A stretch of DNA of 26,695 bases, taken from assembly GCA_004151065.3 (NCBI GenBank), contig NWUY0300028329.1:22687-49381 (forward strand). Direction: 5' to 3'. Under the pieces are notes generated by a model. It had not been told where the DNA came from, ran no database searches, and saw nothing but the letters and a program-made list of their open reading frames with translations. A program made the position numbers and the translations under genes. The DNA is from Larix sibirica. Lineage: Eukaryota > Streptophyta > Pinopsida > Pinales > Pinaceae. Shown piece by piece: positions 1-9,718 of the stretch (positions are counted from its first letter, which is position 1; each line of letters begins with the position of its first letter).

Positions 1-1254
1 CAACTTTATGCCAAACTCTTCATGGGGTAGTGTTCTGAAATATATATGTACTAAATGTGGTCATGTATGATTCACAAAAATCAACAAATTTCCCTCATCT
101 ACTCAAAGCAATAGTAAATAGTTCAAATAATAGAAACATACTTGCAAAAAACCAATATAGACTAGGGTACATGATGAAGAAATGTCAAATATTAATCCTC
201 TTAATTCAAAAAGAAATTACAGTTTCAAGGATAATTTCAAACTAAAGGAAAACTTACGTATAACCAAATTTCACCTTCTCTTAATTGTTCTCAAAAAAAT
301 GTATTGTTTTCTTTCTTTCTTAAAAACTTCTCAATGTTGCAGAAAAGAGAAATCAAGGCCTAAATAATTTTAACGTTGAAAATTGGACATTGAATGGATG
401 GACAGTTTTGACATCTCTTACTGGATGTTCCATAATGTCTCTTAAGTGACATTTCTCGAGATATAAACTGCGACTTTCCTTAAATATTTTTCTCATTCAA
501 CTTAAATTCGACATGAAAAAGTTGGATTTTTCATCAAATGTCAATTGAAATGTCAAAATTTGATCCCAAATGTAGTAGTGTTTAATTCAAAATGAAGTTC
601 AATTTTCAGTTATACATACTCCTTTGGGATGCATCTTATATCATGATAATTATAGAAGAAGCAATTTCTAATTCCCTAAACATAGTGATCTCCTTGGATA
701 CCATTCTATCATCTTATCAATCAGTGATATCCAGTTATTAGGGTTTCTCCCTCCTTTCCAACATTGATCTTCTTTAGAGGTTCTCATGTGCCTTCAATAT
801 ATAGTCAATTGGTTGGTTTCTCTTTAATATATTTAGCATTGACTTTTTATTTTCTTTTATTATCATGAATAGGATCCTCATTAACATATGTTGATAACTT
901 GACTACCAACTTCTCATTATTTTTGTATGCATGCTCCCATGCAAAACTTTGCTTCATTTTCAATATTGGTAGTGAACTACTTCCACATCATACTCCAAAC
1001 CTTTATTTCTATTTTATTTTCCTTCTGGGAATTCCACTTATAGGAACAGTCATTAATAAATACTAGTAGGATACATATTTCTATCTCTTAAGGAGTTTCA
1101 AACTATTGTGTCTAGTCTTGTTTGATCTATACCAAATGTTGCATATGTTGGAGTATTATTGCTCTGTAATAATTGTAGTGATTTTCACCTTTGACTTTTA
1201 TAAATCAAGATAATAATAGGGTTGTGGTCTTTTAAAAATAAAATAATATACTTA
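1..1254. other. AT-rich stretch, no gene recognised
   Basis: Both strands are closed by frequent stops and the longest frames are about 60 codons with no familiar motif. The reverse strand could hold the decayed continuation (reverse transcriptase side) of the retroelement remnant that starts at about 1255, but I could not recognise any reverse-transcriptase motif there. I see no tandem repeat or RNA gene. Confidence 0.6.
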
Positions 1255-1493
1255 TCTTGGATGCTTAAAGACCTCAAAATTGGCATATGTCTTGATCCCA
1301 TGGAAACATGTCTTAATCGTAATCATCATTTTGATAGGTTTACATTATGTATGATTGGTTGCTCATATTGTCATTGATGTGTGAGATAAAGGTGGTCAAC
1401 TAAGTACTTCATCCCAATTGAAGGAAGAAAATATATTGATGTTGGAACCTGGGTCAACCACTACCTCAAATATTGGCTTATCCTTATCCATGA
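1255..1493 (-). pseudogene. Retropepsin-like (aspartic protease) fragment of a retrotransposon
   Basis: The minus-strand translation from about 1493 reads through a hydrophobic segment into VVVDPGSNINIF and then NWDEVL before an in-frame TGA near 1410. This matches the general retropepsin pattern in plant Ty3/gypsy polyproteins: a hydrophobic strand, the catalytic Asp in a D-x-G turn, then a short helix with W. The turn here is D-P-G rather than the usual D-S/T-G. After the stop, in another frame, a segment containing HGIKTYANFEVFKH (about 1310-1265) resembles the later part of such proteases. The copy is dead because of internal stops and at least one frame change. It lies downstream of the gag-like segment, as expected. 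Assignment is by motif recognition only. Confidence 0.55.
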
Positions 1494-2599
1494 TTCATTG
1501 GAACTTGTAGGTCTTTTCAAAAAATGGTGTACATATTTATTACTTTTACAACATCAAAACCTAAATCATGATCCTTTCATATTGAGTACACAAAAAATGA
1601 ACTCACAAATATTCTTCAAGTGTTTTTTATCTCAAGTCAATGCCTAGAGTTAATCAATTATCTCTTGTTTATTTTTTATGATGGTCCTGCCTTCCTCTTA
1701 TCGAGGTGTGATCATCGATATCTATCCTCTAGAAACAACTTGCATTCTCTAATTTTTTTTAGTTTCACCCAATGTTCACCTTTGCTATGTAAAGTATTGG
1801 TTTTCTTCATCTATTATTGGTTCTTCACCATACTTAGGTGGTTTGTCTCCGTCGAAGTTTTATCAAGTTGCATTAAATTCTTCCTTGTGATGATCTCTTC
1901 TTTAATCACTTGAATCATTTTGAATTTTGGGGTTTCATATTGATAAGTAAGGGATATAGCCACATGTATAGTGTATTCTAAGACCATAGAGGTAGCAACA
2001 AACTTATCCTGGGATATTAAAAATATAGTTGTTAACCATATGTCCCTATGATCCACAAGAGAAATGAACATATTGATCCACAAGGGAAATGCTTGCATGT
2101 CTTCCTTCCTTTAGACATTTTCATTAATAAAGAGTTTCCTCTATGTGCTTGGGATTGAAATACATTATAATATTGTTGTATCCCTTTATATTAGTTTTAT
2201 GCTTTGAAAGTGTGATGATGTCCTTGGTCCCATTTTTTATCAAAAAATTGGACTTGGTTCTTTGTATTAACTTTACATGTGTTTTGGGATTTCTTATCAG
2301 TATTACATGTCTATAAGAACTTGAATTCCTATAAACTCTTTGGGTTCTTGTCTCTTAGGTTTTGTTCCCTCCTTAGCACATTCTTAATTGTGTTGTCTAA
2401 CTTCATTGATCTTATTTAGGGCCCAATAATTTTTTCAATGCTCTTTATATGGAGTATTCAACTTCATTTGATATTCCATATCGATAACCTTCCTAACATA
2501 TTATGGATATGAATTTGATTTATTCCCTTGGAGGCTATGACCAAAAGGTAGAAAATTCATCAGATGAGCAAATCCATGCATAGTGATTCTAGAATACTA

Positions 2600-3522
2600 T
2601 TAGTATACTTTAGCTATCCAAATACCTCTTTTAGTTAAGAGTAATATCATTATACAACTTCGCCCTACGTCTAATCAATTTCCTTTGAGCTTTGTAAAAT
2701 CCAAGGTGTTTGTGTTGGGGTACCCAAATACCTCATTAAGCAAATTAATCATGTCATCCTAGATTATAAACTCTAGTTTCTCATCAAGTCTCCTATACCA
2801 CTTCAACATTGTGCCCCTTAAAGTACCTTTGAAAGTTACCTAATTATCAATTTGGATAAGAGATCTTTTTATTTTCTAGCCTCCCAATGGGTGTTGAGGG
2901 TGAACAATGATCTTTTGCACTTCCTATGCCATCAAAAGTGGGTAGTTTGGATATATAAAGTGGTTGTTTCTTCTTCTTCTTTTCATAGCAGAGATATTTG
3001 TACATTTATTTATACAAAGCTTGAATGTGTTGTCTCTTGTTCTTTGCTTACTTAAAAACCTTGGTGGATTTTATCATTGATCCCTTGTGGAAATCAATTT
3101 ACCATCCATCATCATGTTCTAGTTTGGACTTCGTTGCATGTTCAAACTTGGTCTCAAATAGCAGAATTCCTTCAAATGACACCTTTTCATCCTTTGATGA
3201 TACCTCTAAAGCTTGCTCATTCTCCCAGTTTCAATTAGGATTAGACTTTCCATTTTTCATTTTCAATGTCACCATACTTCCTTATTTCCCTAACTTTTTT
3301 ACTTTCCCCCATAATCCCTTCCATAGTTTGTTGGTGATATGATCCCTTCAGTGAAAGGTCCTTTAAAGTTTGTGAAAGACTCCCAAAAATGTAGGCTCTA
3401 AAAAGGACCCTAATATGAAACACAAAATAATATAAAAAATCTTTATCGTCAATTGATTCAGTTGAGGAATCAAAAACTATATCACTAGCTAAATAAGGAA
3501 AAGTATCAAAAACCATACTCAT
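2600..3522 (-). pseudogene. Gag-like fragment of a Ty3/gypsy-type retrotransposon
   Basis: The clearest stretch is 2839-2677. Read on the minus strand, it gives FKGTLRGTMLKWYRRLDEK, then after an in-frame TAG, INLLNEVFGYPNTNTLDF. This fits the core of the retrotransposon gag (capsid-like) domain: a 'G-x-A/M-x-x-W' helix followed about 30 residues later by an 'F-x-x-x-F' helix. Just upstream (about 2950-2850) broken frames give a FDGIGSA-like segment, matching the usual start of this domain. An open frame of 93 codons at 3522-3241 (MSMVFDTF at its start) may be the N-terminal part. The domain normally packages element RNA into virus-like particles. Here it is a pseudogene with several stops and shifts. 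Confidence 0.6.
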
Positions 3523-3639
3523 AGCCTATATCAAGAATTGAATCACAATATTGCTATTCAAAATATTGATAAGGTAAACTATTAGAAACAACAACAACTA
3601 TTTCAATAAGCAATTTGATAACTTAAAATAACAAGGTTA

Positions 3640-4057
3640 AACATTAACACACCAACCAATTTATTTCTCTATCACCATAGCCACAACCAATCACTCAATA
3701 CATCAAAACATAGTTTATATTCAGAAACAACCTAAATATTGGGGAGGAAACCCATTGCAAAAGAGGTAGAGTAATTATCTTCTAATCAAGTGAAAAGATC
3801 GAGATCTACCATGTTCGCTACTCAACCCCATGTACTTAGATCATCAAATTAGTATGCAACCAAAGGTATATAGCCTATTTTTCTTATGAGTACACCTATT
3901 TATAGCATAAGGATGCTTAACAAGATAAAATTTGATCAAGTTCCCATTTATCGACTTATTTAAAAATTGATGATACATTTATCACATTCATTGATTATAA
4001 AGTCAAAATTGAATAGGTATACTAGTGTGTGATAATCTTCGGTGACATAGGCCAACA
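3640..4057 (-). mobile_element. Candidate 5' LTR of the gag-protease remnant
   Basis: On the minus strand the stretch could start at TGTTGGCC (4057-4050), a common kind of plant LTR start. It has a TATA-like box (CTATAAATAG, 3908-3899), then a U5-like stretch with GGGTTTCCTCCCC (about 3752-3740) and an AATAAA at about 3668-3663. It lies directly upstream of the gag-like segment. I could not define the 3' edge, a primer binding site or a target-site duplication, and no second LTR is in the window to compare. Both ends are therefore provisional. Confidence 0.4.
3899..3908 (-). promoter_or_regulatory. TATA-like box in candidate LTR
   Basis: CTATAAATAG on the minus strand lies in the LTR-like stretch, about 380 bp upstream of the first gag-like frame. 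That is a plausible place for the promoter of an LTR element. The sequence is AT-rich, so a chance match is possible. The position relative to gag is what makes it worth listing. Confidence 0.35.
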
Positions 4058-4146
4058 TACCAATACTACATTACACTATTTGGTAGATGCAACATCAATA
4101 TCAACAATATCAACATCAGCATTAACATCAATATAAAAACACATCA

Positions 4147-4372
4147 ATTGGGTGTAGTTAGAGTGGTTGTGAGGAAAAGTTGTTACCCTTCTCACTTGGG
4201 TTCAAATCCCATTTTATGATATGTTTTATTTTAGTGAGTCAATTGTTGATGAGTTATATATGATGTATTCATGAGTTGTTGACCTCTTCCCTGAAGAATC
4301 TTGGGTTTACCTTGGATACCATCCTTAAAATGAGAAAAAATACCTAAAAAATCTCCCAAAAAAAAAACAAAA
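4147..4372 (+). mobile_element. tRNA-derived SINE
   Basis: A pol III-type internal promoter is visible. A box A-like TAGTTAGAGTGG sits at about 4156-4167 and a box B-like GGTTCAAATCC at 4199-4209, with tRNA-like spacing of roughly 30-40 bp. The head is followed by an unrelated body of about 150 bp and an A-rich tail (about 4359-4370). This is the structure of a tRNA-derived SINE, a non-coding element copied by LINE enzymes. The 3' body motif GGGTTTACC..GGATACCATCCTT recurs at about 21968-21992, which supports a dispersed family. I found no clear target-site duplication, and the start is taken just before box A. Confidence 0.7.
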
Positions 4373-4626
4373 GTCACTAGATACAATTATCACATTATAA
4401 ATTTACTAACTAATTTGGTTTACTCTGATCAACTTCGAATAAGTGAGAACATAAACCATGTAATGGATAACTTTGACTAAATTATTTATAAAATTCCAAC
4501 ACTAATAAATGATAAAATATTGAACACTATAACCTCCCACTCTAGAACACTCCATGATCAAACAAGATATGTGGTTAAAAAAACTTGTTATTTCACCAAT
4601 TGTATATGCATTATTGTACTCCAATT
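4373..4626. other. AT-rich spacer, nothing recognised
   Basis: No gene, repeat or motif that I can support lies between the SINE tail and the tandem duplication at 4627. Confidence 0.5.
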
Positions 4627-4716
4627 AGTTCAACAAATATGTTAAAATTCTCAACCGAACTTTATTGTCTTTCTCGGAGTTCAACACGTATGCTAAAATT
4701 TTCAACTAAACTTAAA
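4627..4716. repeat. Two-copy tandem duplication, 51-bp period
   Basis: AGTTCAAC at 4627 and again at 4678 each begin a similar run of about 38 bp containing TATG(T/C)TAAAATT and CAAC(C/T)(G/A)AACTT. The copies differ at several bases, so the duplication is not recent. It accounts for most of the 60-codon frame across this site. Confidence 0.65.
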
Positions 4717-4938
4717 TTATATTATAGTGAATATAATAAAATTTCCATCATTTTCAATCATTTATAGGTTTTGTCCTTCTAATACTTAGTTGTCCTTCTA
4801 AGTGCCTCTCTTTTTAGGCCAATATTATAATAGCCCTAAAAACAACCCAAAAAATAGCAAATTGGTTGAAAAAAAATCTAAAGCATTTGACAACTGAGGC
4901 AAATCAATGGTGAGAGGACAGCATGCAGAACTTCTAAG

Positions 4939-5009
4939 GCTTTCCAAGCCACCTTATAATCTAGAAGGATAAAGCTTTCCCATGCCACCCTAAAATCTAG
5001 AAGAATAAA
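4939..5009. repeat. Two-copy tandem duplication, 35-bp period
   Basis: GCTTTCC at 4939 and at 4974 each start a unit that continues with a GCCACC run and ATCTAGAAG(G/A)ATAAA. The copies differ by a few substitutions. Confidence 0.7.
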
Positions 5010-5042
5010 CCCTTTTTCTCCACACTTTTCAACCCACCCACC

Positions 5043-5112
5043 CAATTAAAACTTTATAAATGCTTAACTACCCAACCCAGTCACGCAAACAATTAAAACT
5101 TTATAAATGCTT
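5043..5112. repeat. Partial duplication, 47-bp period
   Basis: CAATTAAAACTTTATAAATG is present at 5043 and again at 5090, identical over about 22 bp and followed by CTTA or CTTT. The rest of the 47-bp unit is not conserved. Confidence 0.65.
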
Positions 5113-5289
5113 TGCATGCTACAAAATTTATCATGGAGTGAAATTGACTATGTGAACCCATTTAATATTTCTGCCATTAAAATTAGGTGATAAAATGCCA
5201 TAATTTGTGTCAAGTCAATTATAAAAGTTGAAATGTTTTCAACGAGTTCACATTAGTCCACGGAGAGAATGATGGTATTGCTCATAAGT

Positions 5290-5360
5290 GGTGCATGGCA
5301 TATTTTTTGTCATGCATGGCAGGCCATGCATTTTATTTATATTTGGATGCATGCACACAT
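5290..5360. promoter_or_regulatory. Cluster of CATGCA (RY-like) motifs with a short palindrome
   Basis: Within 70 bp there are TGCATGG (5292), CATGCATG (5311-5318), CATGCA (5325-5330) and ATGCATGCA (5348-5356). TGCATGGC (5313-5320) and GCCATGCA (5323-5330) form a perfect 8-bp inverted repeat with a 2-bp loop. CATGCATG is the core of the plant RY element bound by B3-domain factors. No gene lies beside it here, so a regulatory role is only a possibility, and local duplication of a short motif is equally likely. Confidence 0.25.
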
Positions 5361-5413
5361 CCATATAGGCAGCTGTAACTTAAATTATAATGAAAAGTCT
5401 GAATTCATGATGG

Positions 5414-5474
5414 ACTTTACAACAACATTTGATATTAGATCTTAACTTTACAGCAGCATTTGATATTGATTTTT
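5414..5474. repeat. Two-copy tandem duplication, 31-bp period
   Basis: ACTTTACA(A/G)CA(A/G)CATTTGATATT begins at 5414 and at 5445. The copies differ at two positions over about 23 bp. Confidence 0.65.
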
Positions 5475-6155
5475 TTTTAAGTAATGAAATATATATAAAT
5501 GATATTTGAACACGATATATATAATATATAATAATAGTAATAATACCAACATTTACAAGAGCAAGAGCAATAAGATATGATTTTCAAACTAGATAATGTT
5601 TTAATTAGAGAATAGTATGGTGTTAATTTATGAATATGTATTTTTAATTTTAAAAGTTTAATATTTATTTAAAAATTAATTTGCAATAGTTATATAAAAA
5701 GTATTTATAATTAATTTATATATATGAAAATGATAAGATTTGTTATTTTATTATTAATAATTTATTTTTTTTATATAAAATCATTATTTCATACCGACAA
5801 TGTTTTCTTATATATATTGAAAATGATTATTCAAATGAAAAAAAGAAAAACGTTATGAGAATCTTGAAATAATATTGTATTTTTTGGATTATGAAGGGAC
5901 TATGGAACCCTAAGGTACAAGGGTTATATGCCTTACATTATCAACACATACATGCATATTCTTGCACAAAGTAAGGTTTCTATTTAGTAGAACCTAAGTA
6001 GTAAAATATGAAGTCATGTTTCATTGCATAAGACTTCTAATTTATGAATGTAAGAAAAAATAAAAATTCTCACTTCTGAACTCTATTTTATTAACAATTT
6101 TTTTTAAAATAGTTTTTTTTTAATTCTTATTTGAATTGTTCATTGCATTGTTCTT
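5475..6155. other. Very AT-rich spacer
   Basis: Long A/T runs dominate about 5470-5870, with no gene, RNA or repeat array that I can support. Such DNA could attach to the nuclear matrix or simply be decayed repeat sequence, and nothing here distinguishes the two. Confidence 0.5.
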
Positions 6156-6391
6156 TCATGTGGAATATCATTTCCAACTTAAAAGGTCTTGACTAAAACA
6201 ATTTGACCAAAGCTTACAATTTATCCTTCCTCAAGCTCTGAAGGCATTGTGTGCATAATCAACAATCCACTCATGTGGAACATCATTTCCAACTTAAATG
6301 GTTTTGACTAAAACAATTTTGCCAATGCTTACAATTTATCCTTCCTCATCTGAAGGCATTGTTATTTCATCATGTGCATCATCAACAATCC
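6156..6391. repeat. Two-copy tandem duplication, 115-bp period
   Basis: Unit 1 (6156-6270) and unit 2 (6271-6391) both run TCATGTGGAA(T/C)ATCATTTCC, then GACTAAAACAATTT, CTTACAATTTATCCTTCCTC and GAAGGCATTGT, and end with ATCAACAATCCA. They differ by substitutions and by small insertions, including an extra ATTTCATCAT-like piece in unit 2. Each unit holds no open frame of note. Confidence 0.8.
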
Positions 6392-7072
6392 ATAGGTTGA
6401 TTGAAATTGTTTTACCATAAACTCATCCATTTTTATAAAAAGAAAAGAAAAAACTACAACTATAAGCTATAAGCTAATGAGGAATAAATATTTGCTTTAA
6501 TACCAAATGATATAGAATTAAACAACTAAAAAACTAAAGAGTTACTATTTCATTATTTAATAATTCATTCTTTTTTATAAAAATAATTTTTTATATAAAC
6601 ATAATAAATTCAAATTTAATAACATTTCATATATATATTTATTAAATACAATTTTTAATAATAATTAAAAAAAAAATTAAAAACAAACTCACTTTGAAAA
6701 CTAATTATGCCATGTGGTAGATGATTGTGGAATTACTCCAATTGTATGTACTAGAACCTTATCATTCTACTTGTACAAAGGACTTAGCTTGATGTTACAT
6801 CATTTAAGATTTGTCTTTATTATCATGAAAATCATGATAAGTTATTTATCCCTCTTAATTATTGCATCACTTATAATAGGGACCCAATCCATCATCTACA
6901 AGTACAATATGACTTCTTTGACTTGTTACATAATAAATGTCTTGAGATTTTCTATATTATATGGTTCCTTTACATTTTATACACTAGTTATATAATAAAA
7001 ACAATTATGAGATTTTCAATATCTTTTGGTTTCTTTACTTTTTATACATTTTTATTTACAATTTTTGCACAA
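6392..7072. other. AT-rich spacer, nothing recognised
   Basis: A 93-codon frame (6714-6995) is rich in Ile, Leu and Tyr, as expected from AT-rich non-coding DNA, and has no motif or supporting context. I treat it as chance. Confidence 0.5.
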
Positions 7073-7157
7073 TCATTATAATTATATTAATAAATAAAAA
7101 ACATTATAATTATATTAATAAATAAAAAACATTATAATTATATTAATAAATAAAAAC
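7073..7157. repeat. Three-copy minisatellite, 28-bp unit
   Basis: The unit CATTATAATTATATTAATAA followed by ATAAAAAA occurs three times in a row and is almost identical between copies. It is the most homogeneous of the short tandem arrays here and may therefore be the youngest. Confidence 0.85.
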
Positions 7158-8500
7158 ACTATTATCAAACTCAAACACTTTTAAATATGTTAGGTAAATT
7201 TGATTCGTGATATTAGATTGAGGAATTTGTTTACAAACTTAAAATTACACTTAATTGAAAATCTAATTATATTGTTGTATGGATTAATTAAACTTTTAAA
7301 TAAAATTATGTATATTTATTAAAATATTTAATTACCTATTAGATACATTTTGTTTGTTGTTGGGTTTATTTTGGGTTCTCAATTAGAGGAGCAAGTTTTG
7401 GGGAACTATTATTATCTCGGGCAAAGGTTGTATTGTTTTTAGCACTTTATTTGCCTAATCTCAAATTTAGAGACCTTGTGAATCTATTATGTTATTGTTA
7501 GAGGTAGGGTACCTTTACCCTAGCCTATGTTTCATGTTGTCTTAGAGAACACAATTATGATTGAACTCCATCCCAATATCCTTGAATCAATGGATTTCCA
7601 CCTATTGGAAGAGAGTCAACGTCCTCGTGCATGCACAAAATCCACTTATCCTTAACAAAGGTTACAACTTTTAGCTTTGTAATATCCTACTTGCATTATT
7701 GGATACCTTCATACATACACTAGAGATTCTCGATGTTGCCCTTTGGCAAGAGCATGGAGGCATTGTTCTTGCAAAAAAGAGAAAAGACAAGAAAGGGTAA
7801 GGATCTGGGCATTAACCTGCTGAGAGCAAGAGAGAATCAAAGCACAATGTCGCATTCCTCCTCCTCAGAGGGAAAAAATATCAAATTCAATCAATTTCCA
7901 CTAAAAACCCTAACTCCTCCACACTAGAGATGAACAAGAAAGGAAAGAAAGGTTGGGTTGAGTAGTGTCAAAAGAGATGCATGGGATAACTTTCATTTAA
8001 ATAAAAAGAATCATGGGCATCCTCGTTGTTATAACCTTGGTTATGATTGTCATCATCTTGGATGGAATAAAATGAATTTTTCATAGTTCTATTATTTGGA
8101 ATACCATATCTACCTCGACATCTCCTTGGCATGCTTTATATAAGGACAATAAATTTGTATCCTTGACTATGGTAACCACACAATTGTAGCATTATTGGAT
8201 TCCTAAGTTCCAATTTGAAGGACCCTCTATTGATCCCATAGTTTCTTTTTCTTCATCGTTGTCATCATAGCATCTCAAAACATAACCAAAAAACCAAGTA
8301 CTTTCAAATGAAGAGAAAGAAGGAGGGTGTCACAAAACAACAGTCTAGCTCGAATTTTTTTCACTTTTGGCACATTAGGTCGTGCAACATTCCCTTGCCT
8401 CAATTGCAAGGATGTATCCAACCTATTCCTACTACAACTAGACTACACCTCTTCACTTAAGGTCTTCCTATAACTACACCTTAAGCTATAGTTTGTTAGA
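7158..8500. other. Unassigned stretch with no recognisable gene
   Basis: The AT content drops after about 7370, but frames remain short on both strands. The longest on the plus strand (7733-7927, 64 codons) is Lys/Ser-rich with no motif. If the LTR-like sequence at 8640-9364 (minus strand) is a 5' LTR, this stretch would be the interior of that element. I looked for gag, protease and polymerase motifs in the minus frames and found none. Confidence 0.45.
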
Positions 8501-8768
8501 TCTACAACTAAGTTCAATGCAACCAAATTTTTCTAACAATAGGCACATGTTCAACCATGGCCTTAAAAAAACCTAGCTCTACTTTAACACTTAGATAATA
8601 TTCATCAATACTTAGCCATCCATAACAATGCAAGGAACGATAACATCCAACAATCACAAAGAGACAACAACACAAAAGTGTGGGTGCCACGCGAGACAGA
8701 TGCCTTAACTTTATTAATATGAAGAATGTTACATAGATACAACAAGGAAGCACAACCTTTTGCATGTT

Positions 8769-8782
8769 TATATATATATATA
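8769..8782. repeat. Short TA microsatellite
   Basis: Seven TA units lie inside the LTR-like sequence. Confidence 0.7.
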
Positions 8783-9093
8783 AACTCAAACACCACTTCT
8801 TGTTTCTCAAAAGACTTGAACAATCCAACCCCTAAAGCATACAAGGATATACCCATTGTGGTTCCATTTCCTTACTTATTGTAGTCTTAGTCTAGCTCAA
8901 TTATGCCTTAGACACATTGCAAATTGTTTAAGTCCTTTGTGTAGATCACCTAAGTCTCAATTCGTGTCCAAGTTGCTTATAGTGCCAAAACCTAGACTTC
9001 ACACCTTAGAAATTTGTGTCCACTTGATGAAGGAGAAGTCCTTGATCTCCATCCTTGCTTGAATGAATCACTTTGCACAATGGAGGCGTCTTC

Positions 9094-9103
9094 TTTATAT
9101 AGT
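9094..9103 (-). promoter_or_regulatory. TATA box in LTR-like sequence
   Basis: CTATATAAAG on the minus strand lies in a locally GC-richer setting (CCTCCCA before it, GACGCCTCC after it), which makes it stand out from the AT-rich background. Transcription would start around 9065-9070 and run towards lower coordinates. Confidence 0.45.
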
Positions 9104-9364
9104 GGGAGGTGCCTTGTAATCCACTCTACATCCAAAGTGGACCCAAGATTCAATTTACCAAACTATCCACCAAGTCTCTAGAATGCTTAACCCTTGGGTG
9201 CACACATCATTCCATTTGTGTGCTCTTGTCCAAGGCACCTCAACCATCTCATGCATCCAATGGTTTGATTGTTTTTCTTGAATAATGTATAAGGTGCTCC
9301 ATATTTGTTGTTATCACCTTGAGCTCATGAGCGACATTTTGAAATAAATATGTAGAAGCATCAT

Positions 9365-9718
9365 CAGTTGGAAAAAAAAAACATAATAACACTTTTGCAT
9401 GGCTACTATACTCACCTCAGTGAGCTAAATTAACCTTATAAATTTCCTTTTTATTCACTTGCTTGACCTTCACAAAGACTTAGCTGCGATATTTGCACAG
9501 GATATCCTTTGATACCCACACAATTTCGCTAAAGCATGTGGAAGCCATCTTTTGGGCACATTAATGACTCATAGGTCTAGTGTAACTAGCTCTATGGTGA
9601 TATAAAAGAGGAATTCATGTCATTAAACTCACCAATGTTGAGTAATTTGGATTTTCAAAGGTCTCCATCAAGCATCGAGATCCCATTTTGAACGGAAGAG
9701 CATTCGAATTGGAACTAG
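9365..9718. other. Unique spacer before the duplicated block
   Basis: No gene or repeat was recognised. This segment sits next to copy 1 of the 2.14-kb repeat and is not itself duplicated. Confidence 0.5.

Larger units (their letters stand above)
1255..4057 (-). mobile_element. Decayed 5' part of an LTR retrotransposon (LTR, gag, protease)
   Basis: Read on the minus strand, the elements come in the order expected for an LTR retrotransposon: an LTR-like stretch with a TATA-like box (about 4057-3640), a gag-like segment (about 3522-2675) and a retropepsin-like segment (about 1493-1255). The gag core and protease types, and their order, fit the Ty3/gypsy group best. Frames are broken by many stops and shifts. 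No reverse transcriptase, RNase H, integrase or second LTR was recognised in the remaining 1.25 kb, so the copy is truncated, too decayed to read, or continues beyond base 1. The outer boundaries are estimates. The order of three independently recognised parts is the main support. Confidence 0.6.
8640..9364 (-). mobile_element. LTR-like sequence (solo or 5' LTR of a retrotransposon)
   Basis: On the minus strand a promoter-like part has CTATATAAAG (9103-9094), followed about 390 bp later by AATAAAG (8715-8709) and a GC-richer stretch containing CTGTCTCGCGTGGCACCC. This U3-TATA, R, AATAAA, U5 layout is that of a plant LTR. A possible 5' end is TGATGATGC next to 9364. The 3' end, primer binding site and target-site duplication were not found. 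An alternative is the promoter and first exon of a lost gene, but no coding sequence follows. Open frames across it (for example 8828-8514 minus) look like chance. Confidence 0.4.

Noticed and set aside
1814-2098. 94-codon minus-strand frame considered as the zinc-knuckle part of gag
   Set aside because: The position between gag and protease is right, but I could not find a convincing C-x2-C-x4-H-x4-C pattern in any frame.
4147-4215. Box A and box B considered as a genuine tRNA gene
   Set aside because: The sequence does not fold into a full cloverleaf by eye, has no proper acceptor pairing, and is joined to a body and A tail as in a SINE.
6714-6995. 93-codon plus-strand frame with hydrophobic stretches, considered as a small membrane protein
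   Set aside because: Ile, Leu, Tyr and Ser richness is what AT-rich DNA gives by chance, and no homology, context or signal supports it.
7073-7157. Regular 28-bp repeats considered as a CRISPR array
   Set aside because: The units are directly adjacent with no spacers, are nearly pure A/T, and sit in plant-type DNA. It is a minisatellite.
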